The translations under genes were made by a program, and so were the position numbers. From Microcaldota archaeon (GTDB taxonomy: Archaea; Micrarchaeota; Micrarchaeia; Micrarchaeales; Micrarchaeaceae), in contig JAJYLX010000001.1 in the NCBI GenBank assembly GCA_021787495.1, forward strand, positions 185,598 to 249,597: 64,000 bases of DNA. The letters are read 5' to 3'. Positions 25,813 to 34,361 of this stretch are shown here, in pieces (the stretch's first letter is position 1; each line of letters begins with the position of its first letter). The notes beneath the pieces are model-generated. The model saw nothing but the letters and a program-made list of their open reading frames with translations. It had not been told where the DNA came from and ran no database searches.

Positions 25813-26754
25813 TCACAGCCTTATCTCCTTCTCCAGCCACGGTATGCGCTCGTTCCTCCTTTTCCACCAGATGTTTTCCCAGGCATAGTTCACGGCGAGG
25901 CCCTTCCATCTTCCCCATCTTTCGAACCGCTTGAGCATCTTGCTTACAGGAACTAGATGTTTCTCGTGATCCATTTTAAAGAAGATGTGGGTGTAGATTT
26001 TCTGCTCCCATGGAGATATATTCTTCATGTAATCGAACCGGTGCAATGCGTCGAACATGATGTAGCCGACAGACGCGGGGCCTATGCCGTAGAGGGAAAG
26101 GAGAGCCTCCTCCTGCTCCTTTGCGCTTTTTTGCCTCAGGTCAAACTCATTGATCCTGCCCTCTGCGAACGATTCAGAGACCCTGACAAGGGACTTTGCG
26201 CGGTAGCCGACCTTGAGATCCCTCAGCTCCTGCTCGCCCGCCTCCGCCAGGACGGCTGGTTCCCAGTAACACCAAAGCCTCTTATTGTCGTACTCGAGCA
26301 GGGTGCCGTAATGCTCAAAAAGGGACTGGAGCATGCTCACGCTCCTACGCACGACTGTGTTCTGCAGCACAATATCAATAATCAGATATTCATAGAGGGA
26401 GTTGGGGGACATCGGCCTGAGACCATAGAACCTCCTGATGGCCGGCTTCAGTATTGGATCATTGCCGACATCCTTGTAGAAGGCCGACAAGTCCATGTCC
26501 AGGTTGAACCTCCAAACAATCTCCTTTCTAAGCTCATCGATGAAATCCGGCGGCAACTTTTTCCCGGAAAACACACCCACCCTGACCTTCGGCCTGGACT
26601 TTGTCCCAGCGTTCTCGTATGTCAGACCGAGTCTCTCTCCCTTCCAGAGCATCGTCTGCCGCCTTCTTCCAGGCTCCCATTCGGTGTCGCCGCTCGTCAG
26701 GTCTATGTCCATGTTCGCCCCATCGAGCTCAAGTATCTTATCCCCGCTTGGCAT
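25813..26754 (-). CDS. HhH-GPD DNA glycosylase family protein
   Basis: About 313 residues from ATG 26754. The C-terminal half carries a helix-hairpin-helix: LLSLYGIGPASVGYIMFDAL (about residues 220-240). This is followed by NISPWEQKIY, where AlkA/OGG-type enzymes have their catalytic Asp. No Asp is obvious at that site, so catalysis is uncertain; a Glu is present. The N-terminal third resembles the AlkA beta domain. It is a base-excision repair candidate. The TATA box at 26776-26786 supports this start. Confidence 0.75.
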   Translation of the reverse strand: MPSGDKILELDGANMDIDLTSGDTEWEPGRRRQTMLWKGERLGLTYENAGTKSRPKVRVGVFSGKKLPPDFIDELRKEIVWRFNLDMDLSAFYKDVGNDPILKPAIRRFYGLRPMSPNSLYEYLIIDIVLQNTVVRRSVSMLQSLFEHYGTLLEYDNKRLWCYWEPAVLAEAGEQELRDLKVGYRAKSLVRVSESFAEGRINEFDLRQKSAKEQEEALLSLYGIGPASVGYIMFDALHRFDYMKNISPWEQKIYTHIFFKMDHEKHLVPVSKMLKRFERWGRWKGLAVNYAWENIWWKRRNERIPWLEKEIRL

Positions 26755-26775
26755 GCACAGCAATCGCTGGCTATG

Positions 26776-26786
26776 TATTTATAATA
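26776..26786 (-). promoter_or_regulatory. TATA box of the glycosylase operon
   Basis: TATTATAAATA on the minus strand lies about 27 bases before ATG 26754 and favours this start over the TTG at 26763. Confidence 0.5.
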
Positions 26787-26815
26787 TGCGGGACGCAGCA
26801 GCAAAGGGCCCTAGA

Positions 26816-27595
26816 TCAGACCTTCACCATCACTGTTATCTCGAGGTTCCTACTGTAATTGTATGCCGGCTTCCTGATTCCCTCATACGCCGCTCCAGCA
26901 TGCTGGTAGACCGCCGCGCCGTCGCTAACTATGGCGATGGTCATTGCGCCGTTCTTGTGGCCCACCACGTGCGTGCGGTCCATGTTATTCATTATTCGCA
27001 GGCTGAAATCATCAGTCCTGCAGTCTATCTCCGTGAAGCCGCCGGAGGTCGTCTGCGCCATCTCCGCACGCTTCGGATTCCTGAGCACGAGGGTCCATGC
27101 AAGCGGAGGTACTGTGCTCTCGACGTCCGCCTCAACCTTCAAATCCATCCCGAAGATAGCCTTTTTGTGCAGGAATCCCACCCTTTCGAGCGAATAGGAC
27201 TTCGTGAGGTGGAAAGATCTGGGGGCATCCGGCATGGGGCGGCCGCCGCTCCTGGCCCACGATTCTGTGTCGTACGTCTGGTCAAAGATCGCGCTGCTGC
27301 GCTCCAAGTTAAGGACCCTCCAAGGCAGTTGGTCGCTCAGGCTGCCGCTTGACGGTATGTACACCACATCCTTCACCGTTACTGGGAAGATGATGCGTTC
27401 CGCAATCCTGCGCATAGCGGTGTTGCTTTCGTCTCCGGAATCGCCTCTGCTCAGTATCTCGACATCTCTCCTTGCAAGGCTCACGAGCTGCGAATCCTGC
27501 TTGTGCGTATCTATCTTTGCCGTGAAGCCGCCGTTGCGGAGCCTTATTGTGTCACCTACCATTATCCTGTCTCTTATCATTTTCTCTGCGGGCAT
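26816..27595 (-). CDS. Hypothetical beta-rich protein
   Basis: 259 residues, soluble, with alternating hydrophobic patterns typical of beta sandwiches. It begins with a basic segment (MIRDRIMVGDTIRLRNGG). The C-terminal part (about residues 190-259) ends in NLEITVMVKV. The overall pattern is weakly like aldose-1-epimerase folds, but I see no catalytic His/Glu set, so I do not assign it. Confidence 0.6.
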   Translation of the reverse strand: MPAEKMIRDRIMVGDTIRLRNGGFTAKIDTHKQDSQLVSLARRDVEILSRGDSGDESNTAMRRIAERIIFPVTVKDVVYIPSSGSLSDQLPWRVLNLERSSAIFDQTYDTESWARSGGRPMPDAPRSFHLTKSYSLERVGFLHKKAIFGMDLKVEADVESTVPPLAWTLVLRNPKRAEMAQTTSGGFTEIDCRTDDFSLRIMNNMDRTHVVGHKNGAMTIAIVSDGAAVYQHAGAAYEGIRKPAYNYSRNLEITVMVKV

Positions 27596-27778
27596 AGAAC
27601 CACGAAAAGCAGCGCGCCACAGGCGTTGCAGTGTTGGGGTTAGTGTCGATGCACAAATAAAAGCACTGCGGTGGTATTATGTAACAGGCGATACACCGAT
27701 TGGGACCAACATACAGGCACAAGGCTTATTAACCTAAATTGAAGGTATTGATTGCTTGAACTACTTATAGGTGTTGCG

Positions 27779-29077
27779 TTGAAGTTTCCGAAGGGCATTC
27801 CAGTGGGAAAGGCGGTCGTTAGCGTCGGCAAGGACGTGACGATCAGGGGATGGATATACAGGAAGAGGAGCAGCGGCGGCAAGGCCTTCATGGTGGTGCG
27901 CGACAGGACCGGCACGATACAATGCGTCGCCGACAAGGCAGTTCTGAAGGAGAGCGAGTGGAATGCCGTCGACAGCGCATACCTAGAGTCGAGCGTCATA
28001 GTAAGGGGCACCGTCAAGAGGGACGAGAGGGCTCCCAGCGGCGTGGAGCTGCAGGCGAGGAGCGTCATGCTCGTGCACTCCGGCGAGCAGTTCCCGATAA
28101 CCGAGTACCAGAGCCCGGAGTTCCTGCTGGACGTCCGCCACCTCTGGCTGAGGAGCCAGCGCATGATACACGCCATGCGCGCAAGGTCCTACGTCTTCAA
28201 GTACGCGCGGGAGTTCCTCGACAGGCAGGGATTCTTTGAGATCACGCCACCGCTGCTGACGATAAGCGCCGGCGAGACGGGCGCTAACCTCTTCGAGGTG
28301 CAGTACTTCGACCAGAAGATGTACCTCACGGAGTCGTCGCAGCTCTATGCGGAGGCCATGATATACTCGTTGGAGAAGGTCTACTCGTTCGCTCCGTCTT
28401 GGAGGGCGGAGAAGTCAAGGACCACGAAGCACCTCGCCGAGTACTGGCATCTGGAGCCCGAGATGGCGTACTTTGACAACGACATGAACATGCAGCTGCA
28501 GGAGAGGCTTGTGAGCCACATCGCGGAGAGCCTCGCCACGAAGAACAAGGACATCCTCGCGCACTTCGGCGTCGATCCGGAGTCACTGCTGAAGGTCAAG
28601 CCCCCGTTCAAGCGCCTCACGTACACCGAGGCGATAGACCTGCTGCAGCAGAAGGGCTCATCGATCAAGTGGGGCGAGGACTTCGGCGTCGAGCACGAAA
28701 GGCTGCTCACCGAATATGAGGATAAGCCGGTGTTCGTGCAGAACTGGCCGAAGGAGATAAAGGCCTTCTACATGTACACCGATCCAAAAAATGAGAAGAT
28801 GGTGCTGAACTCAGACATGCTGGCGCCGCACGGCCACGGCGAGATTATAGGAGGCAGCCAGCGCGAATGGCGGTACGATCAGCTCGTGGAGAACATGAAG
28901 GAAAAGGGCCTTAATCTTGACAACTACAAGTGGTACCTCGACACCAGGAAGTACGGGAGCGTCCCGCACTCCGGTTTTGGCCTCGGCATGGAGAGGGTCA
29001 TAAAGTGGATGCTCAACCTGGATCACATACGCGACGCGATACCGTTCCCGCGCATGATGAACAGAATGGAGCCGTGA
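27779..29077 (+). CDS. asnS: Asparaginyl-tRNA synthetase
   Basis: About 432 residues from TTG 27779; a TTG at 27752 adds nine residues. An OB-fold anticodon-binding domain (DVTIRGWIYRKR) is followed by a class II core. ESSQLYAEAMIYSLEKVYSF, AEKSRTTKHLAEYWHLEPE and SVPHSGFGLGMERV all match archaeal (Pyrococcus-like) AsnRS rather than AspRS. It charges tRNA-Asn directly. The next two genes follow within 10 bases. Confidence 0.9.
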   Translation: MKFPKGIPVGKAVVSVGKDVTIRGWIYRKRSSGGKAFMVVRDRTGTIQCVADKAVLKESEWNAVDSAYLESSVIVRGTVKRDERAPSGVELQARSVMLVHSGEQFPITEYQSPEFLLDVRHLWLRSQRMIHAMRARSYVFKYAREFLDRQGFFEITPPLLTISAGETGANLFEVQYFDQKMYLTESSQLYAEAMIYSLEKVYSFAPSWRAEKSRTTKHLAEYWHLEPEMAYFDNDMNMQLQERLVSHIAESLATKNKDILAHFGVDPESLLKVKPPFKRLTYTEAIDLLQQKGSSIKWGEDFGVEHERLLTEYEDKPVFVQNWPKEIKAFYMYTDPKNEKMVLNSDMLAPHGHGEIIGGSQREWRYDQLVENMKEKGLNLDNYKWYLDTRKYGSVPHSGFGLGMERVIKWMLNLDHIRDAIPFPRMMNRMEP

Positions 29078-29084
29078 TGAGCGC

Positions 29085-30011
29085 ATGGACGTAGCGTCGT
29101 ACGTGCTTCCCGCGTTCGCTCTCATAATCACTGCGCTGCAGGCTTACAGGAGGCCGAGGCAGCCAGGCGCATATGCCTTCTCGGTGGTTCTCTGTCTCTT
29201 GTACGCGGGGGTGGTGATGGTCTCGTCACAGGAGACGCTCGCCGCAGTCATCCCTGTAATGTCGCTCGCCGTAATAGCCGCGAACACGATATTCTCGTAC
29301 TCGAACCACAGGGCCGACTTCCTGGCAAGCACCGGCATAGTTATAGCGGCGATGCTGTATCTCTTCGCGCTGGGCACGGACCTGGTGCCGTTCATAGAGG
29401 CCTTCGCGGTCGGCTCACTCGTGGCGCTGGTGCTCAAGTACGGCTACTACCAGAAGGCTAACAGAGAGGACAAGAAGCTGGAGAAGCGCCGCGACTTCTT
29501 CCAGATAATAATAGGCATGGTATCGATACTCGTGTTCGTGCTCGCCAAGCCGTACGCCTACATCCTTGTCTTCCTGTTCGTGATGATCGGGTACACGATC
29601 GCGGGATTCGGCACGAACCACAGGGCTGCGGGGTTCCTCAAGTCGATGGAGCGCACAGGCTCTGTCTTCGGCGCGGGAGCGATCTACATGGCCGTGGGCA
29701 CCCTGTTGATTTTAGGGAGCATCACAGACTACAACTACTTGCTGCTCGCGCTCGTGGCGCTGCTGATATGCGACGCCGTGGCGACGATCGTAGGCGTGCA
29801 CGGGAGGCATAGGCTGCCGTACAACAAGAAGAAGACGCTAGAGGGAAGCCTGGCGTACTTCGCGGTGCTCTCGATCGTCGGGTTCATGCTGGCGTCGTAC
29901 TACGGGATAATATTCGCGGCAGTGCTTGCCCTCTTAGAGGGCGCGCTCGACACTGTGGACGACAACATAGCGGTGCCACTCGCCGCGATAGCGATGTATT
30001 TCATACTGTGA
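29085..30011 (+). CDS. Polyprenol kinase/cytidylyltransferase-like membrane protein
   Basis: 308 residues with about eight TM segments. The C-terminal signature is DAVATIVG followed by KKTLEGSLAYF (about residues 228-255) and DTVDDNIAVPL near the end. This is the CTP-binding pattern of the dolichol kinase/phytol kinase/CdsA group. It may phosphorylate a polyprenol or make a CDP-activated lipid. It follows asnS by 7 bases. Confidence 0.75.
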   Translation: MDVASYVLPAFALIITALQAYRRPRQPGAYAFSVVLCLLYAGVVMVSSQETLAAVIPVMSLAVIAANTIFSYSNHRADFLASTGIVIAAMLYLFALGTDLVPFIEAFAVGSLVALVLKYGYYQKANREDKKLEKRRDFFQIIIGMVSILVFVLAKPYAYILVFLFVMIGYTIAGFGTNHRAAGFLKSMERTGSVFGAGAIYMAVGTLLILGSITDYNYLLLALVALLICDAVATIVGVHGRHRLPYNKKKTLEGSLAYFAVLSIVGFMLASYYGIIFAAVLALLEGALDTVDDNIAVPLAAIAMYFIL

Positions 30012-30015
30012 CTCC

Positions 30016-30897
30016 ATGCGGTACCCATCGATAAAAGGTGAGCTGGTCAAGTTCCAGGCAAAGGACGGGCTGGCGCTGGACGGTTTCCTGCACCGCTCCA
30101 GCAGCGGCAACAAGAAGGCCATTATCAACGTCTTCGGGATGACGGGCAACTTCTTTTCGTCGAAGAGGTACGATGAGCTGTGCAGGGCCGCGAAGGGCAG
30201 CGGGTTCGACGTGTTCATGCCGAACAACCGCGGCATGGGGATGGTCAATGGCTTCCACCACAAGAGGGGAGGAAAGACGGTCGTCGTCGGCACCGCGAGG
30301 GAGAGGTTCGAGGACTGCGTCTATGACATAGATGGCGCGGTGAGGTTCCTCAGGGGCCTCGGCTATCGCACGATCGTGCTGCAGGGGCACAGCACCGGGT
30401 GCCAGAAGATCGTGTACTATCTCTTCAGGAAGCCGTCTGCTCCTGTGGACGGCCTCGTGCTCCTTGCGCCTGACGACGACCATAATGTGGCGAGGAAGGA
30501 GCTCGGGAAGAGGTTCGGCGAAGCAGTGAGGATCGCAAAGAAGATGGTGAGGTCGCACCGTGGGGATGAGATCACACCCGCATGGATATCATATTATTCT
30601 GCGAAGAGGTTCCTGAGCTATGCAGGCAAGAAGAGCGTGGAAGGGAGGCTGTTCAACTATAATTCCAAGCTCAAGGAAGTCAGCTCAATACATCTTCCAA
30701 TGCTGGTCGTGTTCGGCGCCCGCGACGAGTTCGCGGTGCTGCCAGTAAAACAGTACGTGGGAATATTGAAATCGAAGACGTCGTCGGCGTCATTCGAGTC
30801 GGTGATAATCGGCGCCGCAGACCACGGGTTCTACAGGAAGGAAAAGGAGCTGGCGTGCGCGGTTATGGGCTGGGTGACGAAGCTAAAGGATCAGTGA
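30016..30897 (+). CDS. Alpha/beta hydrolase
   Basis: 293 residues with a complete hydrolase triad: the nucleophile Ser in GHSTG (about residue 129), Asp in VFGARDEF (about 240) and His in GAADHGFY (about 275). A serine-hydrolase oxyanion region VFGMTGNFFS is near residue 40. It is of the DUF1749-like or acyl-esterase type; the substrate is unknown. It is 4 bases after the membrane kinase-like gene. Confidence 0.85.
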   Translation: MRYPSIKGELVKFQAKDGLALDGFLHRSSSGNKKAIINVFGMTGNFFSSKRYDELCRAAKGSGFDVFMPNNRGMGMVNGFHHKRGGKTVVVGTARERFEDCVYDIDGAVRFLRGLGYRTIVLQGHSTGCQKIVYYLFRKPSAPVDGLVLLAPDDDHNVARKELGKRFGEAVRIAKKMVRSHRGDEITPAWISYYSAKRFLSYAGKKSVEGRLFNYNSKLKEVSSIHLPMLVVFGARDEFAVLPVKQYVGILKSKTSSASFESVIIGAADHGFYRKEKELACAVMGWVTKLKDQ

Positions 30898-30991
30898 TTG
30901 GATGGACTGTCATCCACAGATAGCGGCATCGGACGTCGAGGATACAGGGCTGGACGCCGAAAGGCATGCGATACCGATCTTCTGGAGGGGC

Positions 30992-31031
30992 GCCCTGCCG
31001 GAGTTCAGCAATCGCCCGATACCGGCAGGGC
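30992..31031. other. Strong intergenic hairpin
   Basis: GCCCTGCCGG and CCGGCAGGGC form a perfect 10-base stem with a 20-base loop in the 240-base gap after the hydrolase. It may be part of a structured RNA or a terminator. A short ORF over this region has no support. Confidence 0.6.
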
Positions 31032-31044
31032 TCACCCGATAGCC

Positions 31045-31062
31045 GGTCAGGGCGTCCTGACC
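31045..31062. promoter_or_regulatory. Second hairpin/operator before the wHTH gene
   Basis: GGTCAGG-GCGT-CCTGACC, a perfect 7-base stem, lies just before a TATA element (CTATATATTTA, about 31070-31080). The GGCGTCC inside it can alternatively pair with GGACGCC at about 30952-30958. Confidence 0.55.
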
Positions 31063-31140
31063 TACACGGCTATATATTTAGCAGGCCCTAATTACAAGCG
31101 GTGAAGGCATGGGACACGGCCAAGCGGTGTATTATCGCCA

Positions 31141-31446
31141 ATGGGGAATGGGCGGCGCATTTCGCGCGAATGCAGCCATGCCCTGACCAACGTGCTCTCC
31201 AAGGTCGTAACCGAGAACCAGCTTCTGATTCTATCCAATATAGACGGGAGGCACCAGAGCCTGACATCCTTCCTGAATGAACTAGCAGAGGCCACGGGCG
31301 TGCCTCTCTCCACACTCAAGCTCGGTGTCAAGACGCTGAATGGGTTGGGGCTGATTGAGCTCGAAAGGTACGACTCGATAGCCTACGTCAGACTTGGCCT
31401 GACCGAGGCAGGCAGGCTTCTCCTCGAGATTATTCGCGATAGGTGA
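31141..31446 (+). CDS. Winged-helix DNA-binding protein
   Basis: 101 residues. The middle part (about residues 30-80) reads as a winged helix: SFLNELAEATGVPLSTLKL then LGLIELERYDS. The C-terminal helix is LTEAGRLLLEII. It is a probable transcription regulator. ATG 31141 is used because the upstream frame has a stop at 31102. It precedes the PEP-synthase-like gene by 4 bases, so it probably regulates that operon. A TATA box is at about 31070. Confidence 0.75.
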   Translation: MGNGRRISRECSHALTNVLSKVVTENQLLILSNIDGRHQSLTSFLNELAEATGVPLSTLKLGVKTLNGLGLIELERYDSIAYVRLGLTEAGRLLLEIIRDR

Positions 31447-31450
31447 TATC

Positions 31451-33608
31451 ATGGACAAGACAAGAATGGATGGTGGGCACGGGCATGCGGTCGCGACATC
31501 ACGCGAGATGCTGAGGGCGGAAGAATATATGGGAGGCAAGCTAATTCACCTGGTCCTGCTTCGCCGGTGGCGGTTTCAACATACCTGAGACGTACGTCGC
31601 CGATTCGGTGGACATATCCAAACTCGACCGCGGCACTCTTTACGCAGTAAGGAGCAGCGCTGCGGCTGAGGACTCCGCCGATGCGACCGCGGCCGGCAGG
31701 TTCGAAACAATACTCTCTGTTGGATTTGATGATCTCGGCCCCGCAATAGCAAGGGTTAAAGAAGGCTACAACAAGGGCGCCGTGATACTGCAGCCTGATC
31801 TCTCAAGCAGGATGATGCTCTCGGGCGTCGCGTATACGAACCTAAATGGTCGGATGCTGCTGAATATCGGGAGGGGGTGTCATGTGCAGAGGATAGTCAA
31901 GGGGGAGGGTGCGGAAACAACGGTCAGCATAAACAACGAGGTGACTATCAAAGGGGCGCCTATAAGCCCAGCGCTTCTGGAGTCGATAAGGGAAGGGTGC
32001 ATGCGTGTGGAGCGCTATTTCGGAAGGCCAATGGATGTGGAGTTCGCGGTGATTGATAAGAAGGTCATTTATCTCCAGGCGCGCCCACTACCATCTCCAA
32101 CCGCGGCTTCCATCACAGAATCCGAGGTAAGGAGGATCAGCTACGAGCTTAGAAATGCAACCAAGGCTGGGCTGTCTGAGGTGGTCTTGGGTGTCGGCAA
32201 CTACAGGGAGATACTTGGGGATTCAGCAGCGACGAACCTTAGCGTGTCGACCTTCAACTACGTCTTCGCCGGCGACGGCGAATCCGTTCCCGGCGCCGCA
32301 CAGCTCGGAAGAAATGAGCTCGGATACGATGTGGGCATGGAAATATCGCCATGTTTAGTCTATGCCTCCGGAAAGGTGTACTACAATTTCGCCGGGGACG
32401 CCATGCAGTTCAGGCCGAAAGGCATACGCCTGGAAGACTTCATGCACGTTGTGAACAACGTGTACATACCGATGGCCAAGGGCGATCCAGACCTGCTGAA
32501 CTATCCAGAGCTGAGGATGTACGCGCAGTTCCCCGAGCAGGCGGAACAGGTAGGACTGGACCCAGAGCCTTTCAGAAAGCTGGCTGAGAACAACAGAAGG
32601 GCGCTGCTGGCGATTGAGCCACCAGCGACGCCTCCGGAAAAGGAATTCATGGCTGTATTCTCTGCAACTGGGCCGTGTCTTACAGAGCTCAGAAGGCGCC
32701 TCGATGCCATGAGAACTGGAAGCGCGAAGGAATACGTCAAGGCAGCGCGCCTCGCATTCTTCGCGCTTGAGGATATTAGACTGCTGCTCAGCGAGATGCG
32801 TGCGTCGGACGCACCGCATTACACTGCACTGGTTAGGCTGTTCGGCTCGGACGACCCAGAGAAGTTGAGGGATGCGATTGTGTATAACGAGAGCATCAGG
32901 AACTTCGAGGTGCCTAGGGAGGAGAGATTTAAGTACCTCGGCAGTTTCGAGCTCTCGCTCGAGAGAGGATTCCCCCCGGAGCGGAGGGAGAGGCGGGGCG
33001 TGGAGATAGCGGATCTCGCGCTGCGTGAGAAGGTGTTTCTGGCCAGGAGAGCTCTAGAAATGAGGGAGAAGAAAAAGTTCTTCCTCTTAAGGGACCTCGA
33101 CGTCGTCCGTCAACTCTATCTGCAGATGGCCGAACTCACAAATGCCGGCACGGAGCTTTTCTCTCTCGGACTGGAGGAGCTATACATGACCGGGTGCGAT
33201 ACCCTGCTCGCTCGGTACAGGTCGGCAATGAGAAGGGAGGCAGCCCAAAATTCTAATGCCTTCGGTGAGCCAATATTCGGCAGCACGATGCGTAGTGTAG
33301 CTCAATCCACAACAGCCGCCATGCCTGAGCTCGTCTTCGGCAAGATGGAGGACGGGGAGCACCGCTTCGCGGTCGGAACGGAGGCGAAGATAGTGCGGGC
33401 GGTCGACCAGACGGTCGAAGTGAGCGAGGACGCACTGGTGCTAATCGTGCCTCCCAACATAAGGCCTGGATCGCATCTGTTCACGGTGCTGTCCGACTAT
33501 AATATACCAGTCGTGTCGCTGCCCGCGGCCATGCTCGGTGCGGCCAAGGACGCCACACACCTCACGATAAACAAGAAAGGTAATGCGCTTGACATCGTAT
33601 GTGATTAG
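31451..33608 (+). pseudogene. PEP-synthase/PPDK-like protein, frameshifted
   Basis: ATG 31451 opens a 45-codon frame with MGGKLIHLVL. The rest continues one frame away as FAGGGFNIPETYVAD and then 666 codons from GTG 31608. Skipping one base near 31559 joins them into a normal ATP-grasp start. The long part has LYAVRSSAAAEDS and IYLQARPL (PPDK ATP-binding domain). The C-terminal end RPGSHLFTVLSDYNIPVVS keeps the His of the swivelling phosphohistidine domain. There is no PEP/pyruvate TIM barrel. Its role is unknown, perhaps phosphoryl transfer to an unidentified partner. Confidence 0.75.
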
Positions 33609-34146
33609 GCACGGGCGCACCGTGCGAAGCTGGGACACGCTCGGATATACTGAGCTGACGCGCCTGCTAAGGCTTGAGGATGACCCACCGCCCAACATGC
33701 GCTACCTCATTGACAGCCTCGACGCGGAGCTTGTCAGGGGCCTCGGAATCCACATGGTGTACACATCCCCACTGAGGCGCGCCCTCGAGACCGCAAAGTA
33801 TATATCGCGCCTTGCAGGCGTTGGCTTGAAGGTGCTGCCAAGCCTCGTCGAGGTGCGCTTCGATGGCATTCCGAGAGAGACCTACGACAAGGGGAAGCGG
33901 TCGATGCGCGTGTACCTTGTCGGAGAGAGTCTGTCCACACCACGGAAGGTCGACCTCTCAGCGATTGGAGATGGTGCGCTGCTGGTGACACACGGCTTCC
34001 TGATGCGGCACATATACTCGGGACTGTTCGGTGTTCCAGTGCGGTCGCTGAGTTCAAGCCCAATATTCACCACGTACCTCTCTGGTTTTGAAATGCAATC
34101 CGGTAACGGGGTAAGCCTGTTGAAAGCTGCCGCACTCCGCGGCTAG
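33583..34146 (+). CDS. Histidine phosphatase (phosphoglycerate mutase superfamily)
   Basis: 187 residues. The RHG motif is YVIRHGRT (about residues 6-13), followed by TSPLRRALETA and VTHGFLMRH, which supply the second catalytic His. It overlaps the end of the PPDK-like gene by 26 bases, so the two are coupled. The pairing of a phosphohistidine-domain protein with a histidine phosphatase is notable. The substrate is unknown. Confidence 0.85.
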   Translation: MRLTSYVIRHGRTVRSWDTLGYTELTRLLRLEDDPPPNMRYLIDSLDAELVRGLGIHMVYTSPLRRALETAKYISRLAGVGLKVLPSLVEVRFDGIPRETYDKGKRSMRVYLVGESLSTPRKVDLSAIGDGALLVTHGFLMRHIYSGLFGVPVRSLSSSPIFTTYLSGFEMQSGNGVSLLKAAALRG

Positions 34147-34361
34147 GCACATTCCAGTGCCCTCCTCCGATCGCTGCTGGCAGACTCGAATTTCTATCCC
34201 CCTCTTCGTAGGAGAAAGAGAGTATAAGGGCAAGCTCTGCATGGTTGCTAGGGACGTGCAGTTCGAGACCGCGGAAGTGCAGAGCGGGGCGAAGGGAAGG
34301 TAGCGCCGTTCCATCCGCCACGGTCATCGGGAAGCCATGCCTGGAAGGAGGGGGCCAGAAT

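Noticed and set aside
27752..29077. AspRS identity for the class II synthetase
   Set aside because: The HLAEYWHLEPE, SSQLYAEA and SVPHSGFGLGMER segments match archaeal AsnRS instead.
34147..34361. Short frame (about 30 codons) in the gap after the histidine phosphatase
   Set aside because: No homology, no start signal and no conserved feature; the 215-base gap holds nothing I can support.
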